The notes under the pieces are model-generated. The model was not told the origin of the DNA, searched no databases, and saw only the letters and a list, made by a program, of their open reading frames with translations. Below, in pieces: positions 27,771 through 35,406 of a DNA stretch of 64,000 nucleotides. Position 1 is the stretch's first letter, and every line of letters starts with the position of its first letter. The DNA lies in contig NZ_MSYM01000013.1 of the NCBI RefSeq assembly GCF_001938565.1, positions 311,496-375,495 on the forward strand, in the 5' to 3' direction. This DNA comes from Rhodoferax antarcticus ANT.BR. GTDB lineage: Bacteria > Pseudomonadota > Gammaproteobacteria > Burkholderiales > Burkholderiaceae_C. A program made the position numbers and the translations under genes.

Positions 27771-29342
27771 ATGAAGCCCATCTGGATTGTTGACGATGAC
27801 CAGTCGATCCGCTTCGTGCTTGAAAAGGCGCTGCTGCGTGACAACCTGCCGACCCGCAGTTTCACCAACGCGCGCGACGTGTTGACCGCACTCCACGACG
27901 AGAACGACTGCGGTCCGCAGGTGCTGGTCAGCGACATCCGCATGCCCGGTGGCTCCGGGCTGGACCTGCTGGAAAAAGTCAATGCCAAGCTGCCCGGCCT
28001 GCCAGTCATCATCATGACCGCTTACTCTGATCTGGACAGCGCGGTGTCGGCCTTTCAGGGTGGCGCGTTTGATTACCTGCCCAAGCCTTTTGATCTGCCC
28101 AAAGCAGTGGCGCTGATTCGCCGCGCAGTGGAAGAAAGCCAGCGTGAGGAAGTGGCGGAAGAACACCTTGCCGACGCGCCTGAAATGCTCGGCCAGGCGC
28201 CCGCCATGCAGGATGTGTTTCGGGCCATTGGCCGGCTGAGCCAGAGCCATGTCACGGTGATGATCACCGGTGAATCCGGTTCTGGCAAAGAGCTGGTGGC
28301 CAAAGCACTCCACAAGCACTCACCCCGCGCCAATGGGCCATTTATTGCTATCAATACCGCAGCAATCCCGAAAGATCTGCTGGAGTCGGAGTTGTTTGGC
28401 CATGAGCGCGGCGCCTTCACCGGGGCACAAACCATGCGCCGCGGACGTTTTGAGCAGGCCGACGGCGGCACGCTGTTCCTCGACGAAATTGGTGACATGC
28501 CATTTGATTTGCAAACCCGCTTGCTGCGCGTGTTGTCGGACGGGCACTTTTACCGAGTCGGCGGGCACAGCGCGGTCAAGACCAATGTGAGGGTGATTGC
28601 CGCTACGCACCAGAATCTGGAGCAGCGCGTCAAGGACGGCATGTTCCGCGAAGACCTGTTTCACCGCCTGAACGTGATTCGCCTACGCCTGCCCGCGTTG
28701 CGCGAGCGCCGCGAAGATATTCCGGCGCTGACCCGGCACTTTTTGCAGCAAAGTGCTGCGCAACTTGGCGTGGACCCGAAGCGGATTTCCGAGGCAGCGC
28801 TGGCGGACTTGAGCGAATTTGGCTTTCCCGGCAACGTGCGCCAGCTTGAGAACATTTGCCACTGGTTGACCGTGATGGCGCCAGCACAGTTGATTGAGCC
28901 CAAGGATTTGCCGCCTGAGGTGGAGGTGGCCCAGGGTGTCAACCGGCCTGCGCCCGTGCCCATCAGCCGTGCGAGCGAGATAGCCCAAGCTTTTCCTGCC
29001 GGTCTGGCAGAAGTGGTCGCCAAGTTGAGTGGGAATCATGGTGCCAGCCAAGCCCCTTCGCTCACAAGTGCCCATCTGGATGACGTCGAGTTGCGTGTGG
29101 GTGAGGCCATGGCAGCGCTCACCAAGCCGTCTGACTGGGAGTTGGGCCTGGAAGCCAATGCCCATGCCCTGCTGGCCACCGATCGTTGCGATGTGTGGGA
29201 TGAGCTGAGTCGCCGGTTCGAGGCGCGCCTCATCCTGGCGGCCTTGGCCAGCACGCGTGGGCGGCGGATTGAAGCGGCGCAAAAACTGGGTATCGGGCGC
29301 AACACCATTACCCGCAAGATTCAGGAACTGGGCCTGGAGTAG
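27771..29342 (+). CDS. glnG: Nitrogen regulation response regulator NtrC
   Basis: 523 residues. Receiver domain with acidic pocket D8-D10 and phospho-acceptor D55 (VLVSDIRMPGGSG). The AAA+ sigma-54 activator domain carries Walker A GESGSGKE, the sigma-54 contact loop GAFTGA and Walker B GTLFLDEIGD. The C-terminal Fis-type helix-turn-helix is AAQKLGIGRNTITRKIQELG. It activates sigma-54 promoters such as glnA under nitrogen limitation. The linker between AAA+ and HTH (about 385-470) is longer than in enterics, which accounts for the extra length. Confidence 0.96.
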   Translation: MKPIWIVDDDQSIRFVLEKALLRDNLPTRSFTNARDVLTALHDENDCGPQVLVSDIRMPGGSGLDLLEKVNAKLPGLPVIIMTAYSDLDSAVSAFQGGAFDYLPKPFDLPKAVALIRRAVEESQREEVAEEHLADAPEMLGQAPAMQDVFRAIGRLSQSHVTVMITGESGSGKELVAKALHKHSPRANGPFIAINTAAIPKDLLESELFGHERGAFTGAQTMRRGRFEQADGGTLFLDEIGDMPFDLQTRLLRVLSDGHFYRVGGHSAVKTNVRVIAATHQNLEQRVKDGMFREDLFHRLNVIRLRLPALRERREDIPALTRHFLQQSAAQLGVDPKRISEAALADLSEFGFPGNVRQLENICHWLTVMAPAQLIEPKDLPPEVEVAQGVNRPAPVPISRASEIAQAFPAGLAEVVAKLSGNHGASQAPSLTSAHLDDVELRVGEAMAALTKPSDWELGLEANAHALLATDRCDVWDELSRRFEARLILAALASTRGRRIEAAQKLGIGRNTITRKIQELGLE

Positions 29343-29433
29343 CCGCTGGGGCGCTGCGGTACAGGTGCTTTTGGGGTTTCTGCGGATGTGTGCACAATGA
29401 AGCTAGTCACCATTCACCCAAACGGAGCATTGC

Positions 29434-29976
29434 ATGACGACACAACATCAAACCATCACGCTGGGCGGCGGTTGTTTTTGGTGCACTGAGGCGGTTTACG
29501 TCAAGGTCAAAGGCATCATGGATGTGGAGTCCGGCTACTGCAACGGTCGGGTCGAGCGGCCCAGCTACGAGCAGGTCTGCACTGGCCGCACTGGGCATAC
29601 CGAGGTGGTCAAACTGGTGTTTGATCCCGCCCAGATCAGCCTGCATGAGATTCTGGAAATATTCTTTGTCATCCATGACCCCACCACGCTCAACGCGCAA
29701 GGCAATGACCGGGGCACGCAATACCGCAGCGCAATATATGTCTGCAGCCCGGATCAGCAGCAAGTGGCGCAGCAGGTGATCAGTGAGCTGGCTGCCAGTG
29801 GCGTCTACCGCCGACCCATCGTCACCGAGGTGCTGCCCCTGAGCAACTATTCGCCAGCCGAAGACGAGCATCAGGATTTCTTTGCGCGCAACCCGTACCA
29901 GGGCTACTGTGTGGCGGTGGCGGCGCCCAAGGTGGCCAAGTTCAAAAAAACGTTTGCCCAGTTGGCGATGGATTAG
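29434..29976 (+). CDS. msrA: Peptide methionine sulfoxide reductase A
   Basis: 180 residues. The catalytic GCFWC motif (C14) is followed by GYCNGRVERPSYEQVCTGRTGHTEVV. The C-terminal NPYQGYC likely supplies a recycling cysteine. It reduces methionine-S-sulfoxide in proteins. GGAG lies 8 nt before the start. The HDOD gene begins 12 nt after its stop, so the two form an operon. Confidence 0.96.
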   Translation: MTTQHQTITLGGGCFWCTEAVYVKVKGIMDVESGYCNGRVERPSYEQVCTGRTGHTEVVKLVFDPAQISLHEILEIFFVIHDPTTLNAQGNDRGTQYRSAIYVCSPDQQQVAQQVISELAASGVYRRPIVTEVLPLSNYSPAEDEHQDFFARNPYQGYCVAVAAPKVAKFKKTFAQLAMD

Positions 29977-29988
29977 AGAAGGTGACCC

Positions 29989-30852
29989 ATGGACCTCAAA
30001 AGCCTAATTGATGAACCCAGCAAGCTGCCCACCATATCCAAGGTGACCCAGCAGCTTATCGCCAGCTTTGGCTCCGATGATGTCTCGGTGACCGAGATCG
30101 GCCATCAATTGGCGGCTGACCCCGCCTTGAGCGCTAAGCTGCTCAAACTGGCCAATTCGGCTTACTTTCAGGTCTCGCGCACCATTGGCACGGTTGATGC
30201 GGCGCTGCAGATGCTGGGTATGGTGATGGCTCGCAACCTGGTGCTGGGCAGCAGCGTGGCGGGTGCGTTTCGCAGCACCATCGGCATCGATCTGCCACAG
30301 TTTTGGCGCTACAACCTGTATACCGCCTGTGTTGCACGCTGGCTAGCCCAACGCACCGATGTCAGTGCTGACAGGGTCTTTACGCTGGCCTTGCTGCACG
30401 CCATTGGGCAGCTGCAAATGCACGCCATCATGCCGCAAGCCATGGTCCCTTTGGACCAGCAAATGAATGTGTTGGACCCTGGCCGTGCGCAGCTTGAGCA
30501 GCAGATTTTTGGCTTCAATTACGGTGATGTGTCCGCCGAACTGGCTTTGGCCTGGAAACTTCCGCTACCGCTGACCGAGGCGCTGCGGCACATTGCGCGG
30601 CCGCTGGCGGCGCCTGAATTTCTGGAAGCTTCAGCGCTGGTGCATCTGGCTGCCTGGCGCGCCCGCGCCGAGGTGCTGGGCTGGAGCGACGCCGAGCAGG
30701 TGGCCAGTTACCCTGGCGAGGTCGGGCAGCGGCTGCACCTGCAGCCCACTTGGACGCCTGCGCTGGCGGCCCTGGCGCAGCTAGATAGCCCCCAGCCAGT
30801 ATTGCCGCCACTGGGCGAACTGACCGCAGGTCTGGAGGCTATGTTTGACTGA
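29989..30852 (+). CDS. HDOD-domain signalling protein
   Basis: 287 residues. An HDOD domain fills residues about 10-210 (LPTISKVTQQLIASFGSDDVSVTEIGHQLAADPALSAKLLKLANSAYF, LQMLGMVMARNLVLGS, LLHAIGQLQMHAI). HDOD proteins resemble HD phosphohydrolases but usually lack the catalytic pair and act in stress or motility signalling. Here LLHAIG replaces the HD motif, so no hydrolase activity is expected. Coupled to msrA. A link to oxidative stress is inference from position. Confidence 0.88.
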   Translation: MDLKSLIDEPSKLPTISKVTQQLIASFGSDDVSVTEIGHQLAADPALSAKLLKLANSAYFQVSRTIGTVDAALQMLGMVMARNLVLGSSVAGAFRSTIGIDLPQFWRYNLYTACVARWLAQRTDVSADRVFTLALLHAIGQLQMHAIMPQAMVPLDQQMNVLDPGRAQLEQQIFGFNYGDVSAELALAWKLPLPLTEALRHIARPLAAPEFLEASALVHLAAWRARAEVLGWSDAEQVASYPGEVGQRLHLQPTWTPALAALAQLDSPQPVLPPLGELTAGLEAMFD

Positions 30853-30889
30853 AGGAGCCTGCTGCCGGACGCAGTGTTGACTGGATTAA

Positions 30890-30903
30890 TTGACCTGTAT
30901 CAA
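30890..30903 (+). promoter_or_regulatory. FNR/ANR-type box upstream of crtA
   Basis: TTGACCTGTATCAA matches TTGAT-N4-ATCAA at 9 of 10 positions, 121 nt before the crtA start. A -10-like TAGAAT is at 30917-30922. The spacing (23 nt centre to centre) is shorter than the usual class II spacing, so the promoter itself is uncertain. Confidence 0.6.
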
Positions 30904-31024
30904 CCCACAGCAGTTCTAGAATCGAGCGGCTGGACTGCTCTGCCTGCACCCTCTGCCAGCCAACTTGTTCATCCACCCATCGCGCCCGTAAGATCGGGTT
31001 CGACCCTGCCACCGAAAGCTCGCC

Positions 31025-31786
31025 ATGACCACTGTTTGCCTCAGCATTTTTCATTTTGACGCTCCCCTGGACCGACTGTGGGTGATTGGCCAGATGGCCT
31101 ATGCGCGCGCCCCTTTGTCGCGCATGCCCGACCTGCAGTTCTACAAACTGCTGGGCTCAGGCACTGGCGAGGGCTTCACGCCCAAGCCAAATACTGCCGT
31201 CTGGGGCATCTTCACCGTCTGGCCGGATGAGGCCACGGCGCGCCGGCATCTGGCAGATGAGCCGCTGTTCAAAAAATGGCGTGCCAAGTCCGATGAGCAC
31301 TGGACGGTTTATTTGAACCCCATCGCCTCCAAAGGTATGTGGGGGGGCAAGGTGCCGTTTACTTCAGAAAAATACGAGTCCAACGCCACGCCAGAGGGCC
31401 CGATCGTTGCGTTGACGCGTGCGCAGGTGAAGCTGGGTGCGGCCACCCGTTTCTGGCGCCGGGTGCCCAATATCTCGCAGATGGTGGGATCAGACCCCAA
31501 TGTGGTGTTCAAGATCGGCATGGGCGAGTTGCCGCTGATTTATCAGATGACGTTTTCCATCTGGCCCAACGGTGAGAGCATGTCGGCCTTTGCGCGCGGA
31601 AACACCTATCACGGCAATGCCATCAAGTCCGCGTTTTCCGAAAAGTGGCTGGTGGAGTATTTCTTTGCCCGCTTCAGGTTGCTGGGCAGCGAGGGGAGCT
31701 GGCAGGGCAAAGACCCGCTGGCTGGGCTGGCCAAGGCGGCGCCTGTCAAAACGGCCCAAGTGGCCAGGGAGCTTGAACCTGCTTGA
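31025..31786 (+). CDS. crtA: Spheroidene monooxygenase-like protein (CrtA family)
   Basis: 253 residues resembling CrtA: N-terminal LSIFHFDAPLDRLWVIGQMAYARAPL, PDLQFYKLLGSGTGEGF, NTAVWGIFTVWPD, GPIVALTRAQVK, FKIGMGELPL and FSIWPNGESMSAFA. CrtA inserts a keto group at C2 of spheroidene in purple bacteria. No other carotenoid or photosynthesis gene is in the window, so the substrate here is open. It may be a remnant of a phototrophic ancestor or a related monooxygenase with another substrate. A good FNR-type box upstream suggests oxygen control. Confidence 0.85.
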   Translation: MTTVCLSIFHFDAPLDRLWVIGQMAYARAPLSRMPDLQFYKLLGSGTGEGFTPKPNTAVWGIFTVWPDEATARRHLADEPLFKKWRAKSDEHWTVYLNPIASKGMWGGKVPFTSEKYESNATPEGPIVALTRAQVKLGAATRFWRRVPNISQMVGSDPNVVFKIGMGELPLIYQMTFSIWPNGESMSAFARGNTYHGNAIKSAFSEKWLVEYFFARFRLLGSEGSWQGKDPLAGLAKAAPVKTAQVARELEPA

Positions 31787-31820
31787 GCCTTTTTGAGTGT
31801 TGCCGAATCACTGAGGGTTT

Positions 31821-31881
31821 TATAAGCTTTTTAGGCCTCTAGCCCTTATGGATAAAGCGTAGGCAGCTATTAATTAAATAG
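31821..31881 (+). repeat. Dispersed repeat, copy 6, after crtA
   Basis: GGCCTCTAGCCCTTATGGAT, then AAAGCGTAGGCAGCTATTAA. It starts 35 nt after the crtA stop and opens a 564-nt stretch without genes. Confidence 0.9.
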
Positions 31882-31968
31882 TGGATGGTGTGGCTGGGTG
31901 GTGCGCGTTGCCACCCAAACCGCCGAACTCGGATGGTTGATTCAACCGCCCCAGAGCATGCAAACCCT

Positions 31969-32047
31969 CGTCATTGCGAGGCGCGTGGCGACGTGGCAAC
32001 TCACGCGTTGCTCCACCATGGATCGCTTCACTTTGTTCGCAATGACG
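31969..32047. repeat. 79-bp palindromic repeat with CGTCATTGCGA ends
   Basis: Perfect 11-bp terminal inverted repeats (CGTCATTGCGA at 31969-31979, TCGCAATGACG at 32037-32047). The interior contains GCGACGTGGCAA and CATGGATCGCTTCACTTTG. This is the widespread class of small palindromic repeats whose translation reads like CEQSEAI...HAPRNDE. One copy seen here. No genes inside. Confidence 0.75.
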
Positions 32048-32111
32048 GCTGTGTTTCACCTTGAATTCAAAGCTTAGAACCCGAACTGTGAACGGCTACC
32101 AAAAAGCGCCT

Positions 32112-32295
32112 AAATCTGGCGGAGGGGAAAAACGGGCACGGAAATCGCCGTTCCGTAGCTGGGTCAAGGGCGGGCGTGAGCCCGGCGAAGCGTACCCTTG
32201 AAGCGGCGTAGGAACCCGACGTTTGGACGTGACTGTAAGCGCTGCAGTTTTGCGCTTACAGCCTTGGCAGACTGCGGTTTCTTGCCGCCAGATTT
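32112..32295. repeat. 184-bp element with 11-bp terminal inverted repeats and internal hairpins
   Basis: AAATCTGGCGG (32112-32122) is matched perfectly by CCGCCAGATTT (32285-32295). Inside are two further hairpins: ACGGAA/TTCCGT (32138-32143 and 32151-32156) and CTGTAAGCGC/GCGCTTACAG (32233-32242 and 32252-32261). No reading frame in it looks real. It may be a MITE-like element or a structured RNA. It stands 55 nt after the znuA stop (on the minus strand). Confidence 0.5.
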
Positions 32296-32350
32296 CGGCG
32301 GATTTGCGAAGCCGGTAACGCCCAAACCTCAAAACCTTGAGCGTCCTGGC

Positions 32351-33277
32351 TCAATGGTTCAGCTTCATCCCCGCCACCAGTTGCGTCACGTTGTGGCGCA
32401 TCATCAACAGATAGCTGCTGCCCGGCTCGGTCGGGCCAGACAAAGCGTCCACATACAGTTTGGGGCCGAGGGTGACGTCGGTGTCCTTGGTAATTTGCGC
32501 CAGCAGTTGCGGGTTGCTCATGTTTTCCACAAATACCGCGCGGATCTTGTCCTTTTTGATCTGGCGAATGAGTTGCGCCACCTCTTTGGCGCTGGGTTCG
32601 CCGTCGGGATGGATGCCTTTTGGCGCCAGAAACTTGATCTGGTAGCGTGCCCCCAGGTAGCCGAACGCATCGTGTGAGGTGATCACCTGGCGCTGCGCTG
32701 CGGGCACAGCGGCAAATTGGGCTTGCGCAAAGGCGTCCAGCGCTTGCAGTTCCTTCAGGTAGGATTCGCTATTACGTTGATAGCTGTCAGCGCCTGCTGC
32801 GTCAAGGCTGGAGAGCGATTTGGCGATATTTTTTACATACACCATCACATTGCGCGGATCTTGCCAGGCGTGCGGGTCGGTGTTGCCGTGATCGTGGCCG
32901 TGACCGTGGCCAGCTTCTTGCGGCAACGCACGGGTAGCAATGCCGTCGCTGGCGATCAGGGTGGCACCTGTGTAACCGGCTGACTTGGCCAGCTTCTGCG
33001 CCCACGGCTCAAAGTGCAGGCCGTTGAGCACCAACAGGCGCGCACCCAGAATGATCTTGGCATCGGCTGGGGTGGGCTCGAAGGCGTGGGCATCGGCATC
33101 CACACCGACCAGCGTGGTGACCGTGACGCGATCGCCGCCCACCACTTTCACCAGGTCACCGAGGATGCTGAAGCTGGCCACCACCGGCAGCGGCTCGGCC
33201 GCGTGGCTGGCCGTGGGCAGCAGCAGTGGCGTGGTCAGGACGGCGCAGGCCAGCCATTTCAGGGTTAAACGTTTCAT
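32351..33277 (-). CDS. znuA: Zinc ABC transporter, periplasmic binding protein
   Basis: 308 residues of the cluster A-I metal-binding family: signal peptide (1-26, ending SHA), VVASFSILGDLVKVVGG, ADAHAFEPTPAD with the first metal histidine, a His-rich loop GHGHGHDHGNTDPHAW, TSHDAFGYLGARY and VFVENM. The His-rich loop points to zinc rather than manganese, but the metal is inferred. Signal peptide and binding protein pair with the permease and ATPase encoded directly upstream in the same minus-strand unit. Confidence 0.9.
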   Translation of the reverse strand: MKRLTLKWLACAVLTTPLLLPTASHAAEPLPVVASFSILGDLVKVVGGDRVTVTTLVGVDADAHAFEPTPADAKIILGARLLVLNGLHFEPWAQKLAKSAGYTGATLIASDGIATRALPQEAGHGHGHDHGNTDPHAWQDPRNVMVYVKNIAKSLSSLDAAGADSYQRNSESYLKELQALDAFAQAQFAAVPAAQRQVITSHDAFGYLGARYQIKFLAPKGIHPDGEPSAKEVAQLIRQIKKDKIRAVFVENMSNPQLLAQITKDTDVTLGPKLYVDALSGPTEPGSSYLLMMRHNVTQLVAGMKLNH

Positions 33278-33315
33278 TAAAAGATACCTTTCAGGTGAGG
33301 TTGGGACAAAAAAAG

Positions 33316-34200
33316 TTAGCCGACGCGATGCGGGCGCATCATCAGGCGGGGCAGCCAGCCACCGGGCGACACCAGCAGCGACAGTGCATACAGCACCCCG
33401 GCGCAGCCAATGATGGTGGGTCCGCTGGGTGTGTTCAGGTGGTAAGACAGCAGCAGGCCCGCCATGCTGGCCACCACCGCCTGGGCGCTGGCGTTGATGA
33501 GTTGGGCGCTTAAGTGGTCGTGCCAGAGCCGGGCTGAGACGGCGGGCAGCATCATCAGGCCAACCGCCATCAACGTGCCCAGGGTCTGAAAACCGGCCAC
33601 CAGATTCAGCACCACCAGCACCAGAAAGCCTTGCTGCCAGATCCAGCCCCGGCTACCGGAGGCGCGCATGAACACCGGGTCAAAGGTCTCTAGCACCAGC
33701 CCGCGGTAGCCTGCGGCCAGCACCAGCAGGCTCACGCTGGACACTGCGGCCACCATCAGCAGCCCGGGGGCATCTACCCCCAGCGCACTGCCGAACAAGA
33801 TATGCAGCAGGTCCAGCTGGCTGCCCTGGCGTGAGATAAGCGCCACCCCAAGGGCCAGCGCCACTAGGTACAGCGCGGCCAGGCTGGCGTCTTCTTTCAG
33901 GCTGGTGGCACGGCTGACCATACCGGCAATGCCGGCGACCAGCAGTCCGGCCACCACGCCGCCCAGCGCCATGGCCGGCAGCGACAGGCCAAACAGCATG
34001 AAGCCCACCGCCACACCCGGCAGCACCGCATGGCTGAGCGCGTCGCCCAGCAGGCTCATGCGTCGTAGCGTCAAAAACACGCCCAGCGGCGCGGCACTCA
34101 GCGACAGCGCCAGCGTGGCCACCAGCGCGCGGCGCATGAAGGCGAATTCTGCGAATGGGCCAACCAACGTGTCCCAAAGGGCGGCCATGGCGCTCATCAT
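33316..34200 (-). CDS. znuB: Zinc ABC transporter, permease
   Basis: 294 residues with about eight membrane segments and the ABC-3 family signature LRRMSLLGDALSHAVLPGVAVGFML. It forms the inner-membrane channel of the importer. The ATG at 34200 overlaps the ATPase stop codon as ATGA. A longer upstream frame to 34272 lies inside the ATPase gene and is not used. Confidence 0.92.
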   Translation of the reverse strand: MMSAMAALWDTLVGPFAEFAFMRRALVATLALSLSAAPLGVFLTLRRMSLLGDALSHAVLPGVAVGFMLFGLSLPAMALGGVVAGLLVAGIAGMVSRATSLKEDASLAALYLVALALGVALISRQGSQLDLLHILFGSALGVDAPGLLMVAAVSSVSLLVLAAGYRGLVLETFDPVFMRASGSRGWIWQQGFLVLVVLNLVAGFQTLGTLMAVGLMMLPAVSARLWHDHLSAQLINASAQAVVASMAGLLLSYHLNTPSGPTIIGCAGVLYALSLLVSPGGWLPRLMMRPHRVG

Positions 34201-34961
34201 GCGGCGCGCCTGAGCGCAGGTGCCGGGGCAGGTGCCTCGCCGATGTGGCAGATGTCGGCGTTGTCGTCCCAAGCTTCGGAAAGGGCACGGGCACGCCGCA
34301 AATTGGGTTGGGACAGCGCGCTAGCGGTGTCACCCCAGGCCACCAGCTCGCGTGCCAGCAGCACGGTTTGGGGAAAGTGCTGGCGCACCTGCTCGTCGTC
34401 ATGCAGCACAGCCATCACCGTGCGGCCCTCGGCGTGCCAGCGGTGGATAAGTGCCAGCAGTGCCTCGGTGGTGCGGCTGTCCATGGCGTTGAAAGGCTCA
34501 TCCAGCAGGATCAGATCGGCCTCTTGCACCATCAGCCGGGCAAACAGCACCCGCTGCAGTTGCCCGCTGGACAGCGAGCCCACGCTGCGCTGCTCAAAGC
34601 CTGCCAGACCCACGCCCACCACCGCCGCCTGCACCCGCTGTAGCAGCGCGGGCGTGACCCGGCCCCAGGCGCCCACCGCGCTCCAGCAGCCCAGCAGCAC
34701 GCAGTCTTGCACCGACAGCGGAAAACTCCGGTCAATCTCGGTGAGCTGCGCCAGATACGCGATGCGCGCGCTGGGCACCTGCACGCTGACCCGCCCACCC
34801 TCCGGGCGCAGCAGGCCCATCACACTTTTGAGCAGGGTACTTTTTCCCGAGCCATTGGGCCCGATCACCGCCGTGAGCGAGCCGCGCGCAAATTCTCCAC
34901 TGATGTGGTGCAGCGCCGGGTGCTGGCGGTAGCTTACCGTCAGGTTGTCCAGCTTTACCAT
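34197..34961 (-). CDS. znuC: Zinc ABC transporter, ATP-binding protein
   Basis: 254 residues. Walker A GPNGSGKST, the signature loop as SLSSGQLQRV (Ser in place of the usual first Gly), Walker B LILLDEPFNAMD and switch His in VLHDD. It powers metal import with ZnuB. The start MVKLDNLTV at 34961 has GAGGTG 6 nt upstream. The gene overlaps the end of the His-rich membrane protein by 7 nt, so all four genes look like one operon. Confidence 0.93.
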   Translation of the reverse strand: MVKLDNLTVSYRQHPALHHISGEFARGSLTAVIGPNGSGKSTLLKSVMGLLRPEGGRVSVQVPSARIAYLAQLTEIDRSFPLSVQDCVLLGCWSAVGAWGRVTPALLQRVQAAVVGVGLAGFEQRSVGSLSSGQLQRVLFARLMVQEADLILLDEPFNAMDSRTTEALLALIHRWHAEGRTVMAVLHDDEQVRQHFPQTVLLARELVAWGDTASALSQPNLRRARALSEAWDDNADICHIGEAPAPAPALRRAA

Positions 34962-35305
34962 GGTGTCACCTCGGCGCTGGCCCAGGCCACGGCCAGCCAC
35001 AGCAGCAGCAGCACCGGCAACACCGCCAGCACCCGCAGCCAGGCCGGCCAGCCCAGCACGCTGGTGATGAGCGGCGCATTTAGCAGGGCCGGGTTGGCTG
35101 ACGTGCCTTCTGCAAGGGCATGCGCTGCGTGCGTAGGGTGACTTTGGCTATGTGAGTCGTATCCGGGTGCGCCGCGGCTGTGTTCGTTATGGCTGTCTTC
35201 GTCGTGTATGTGTCCGCCATACCTGTGACCCGCATGCGCTGTTTCCACAGGCGTGTGCACGGCTGCGCTGGGCGCTGGCTTGGGTGTGAGGTGGGGTTTG
35301 TTCAT
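34955..35305 (-). CDS. Small His-rich membrane protein of the zinc operon
   Basis: 116 residues. The first 65 contain 12 histidines in clusters (HAGHRYGGHIHDEDSHNEHS, SHSQSHPTHAAH), followed by one hydrophobic segment (about 91-110) and a short tail. I do not recognise a family. The layout suggests a metal-binding tail anchored in the inner membrane, possibly buffering zinc or handing it to the importer (inference). It is the first gene of the znu operon, right behind the operator region, and overlaps znuC. The start at 35305 is chosen because the longer frame begins inside the operator. Confidence 0.72.
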   Translation of the reverse strand: MNKPHLTPKPAPSAAVHTPVETAHAGHRYGGHIHDEDSHNEHSRGAPGYDSHSQSHPTHAAHALAEGTSANPALLNAPLITSVLGWPAWLRVLAVLPVLLLLWLAVAWASAEVTPW

Positions 35306-35308
35306 GTT

Positions 35309-35377
35309 GCAACTCAATTGCGTTATAGTTTATCGCAATCCAGTTGCATCAAATTCTTAACGCAACTGGATTGCGAT
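35309..35377. promoter_or_regulatory. Triple operator-like region for a Fur/Zur regulator
   Basis: Three related boxes between the divergent znu operon and the regulator gene. Box A is GCAACTCAATTGCGTTAT (35309-35326). Box B is ATCGCAATCCAGTTGC (35332-35347). Box C is GCAACTGGATTGCGAT (35362-35377). B and C are perfect 16-bp inverted copies with a 14-nt spacer. A has the same orientation as C. Confidence 0.72.
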
Positions 35378-35406
35378 TAAAAGTTATTTCAAGGCGGTAC
35401 ATCCCC

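Noticed and set aside
28338..28358. TTTATTGCTATCAATACC in ntrC resembling the repeat end
   Set aside because: It encodes the conserved FIAINTAAI motif of sigma-54 activators. Chance similarity.
31025..31786. Start of a photosynthesis gene cluster at crtA
   Set aside because: Neighbours on both sides are unrelated (msrA, HDOD, zinc importer). No bch, puf or other crt genes are in the window.
31874..32059. 61-codon frame reading CEQSEAI...HAPRNDE
   Set aside because: It is the translation of the 79-bp palindromic repeat, not a gene.
32096..32332. 78-codon frame on the minus strand
   Set aside because: It lies across the 184-bp inverted-repeat element. Composition is unlike a protein and there is no ribosome site.
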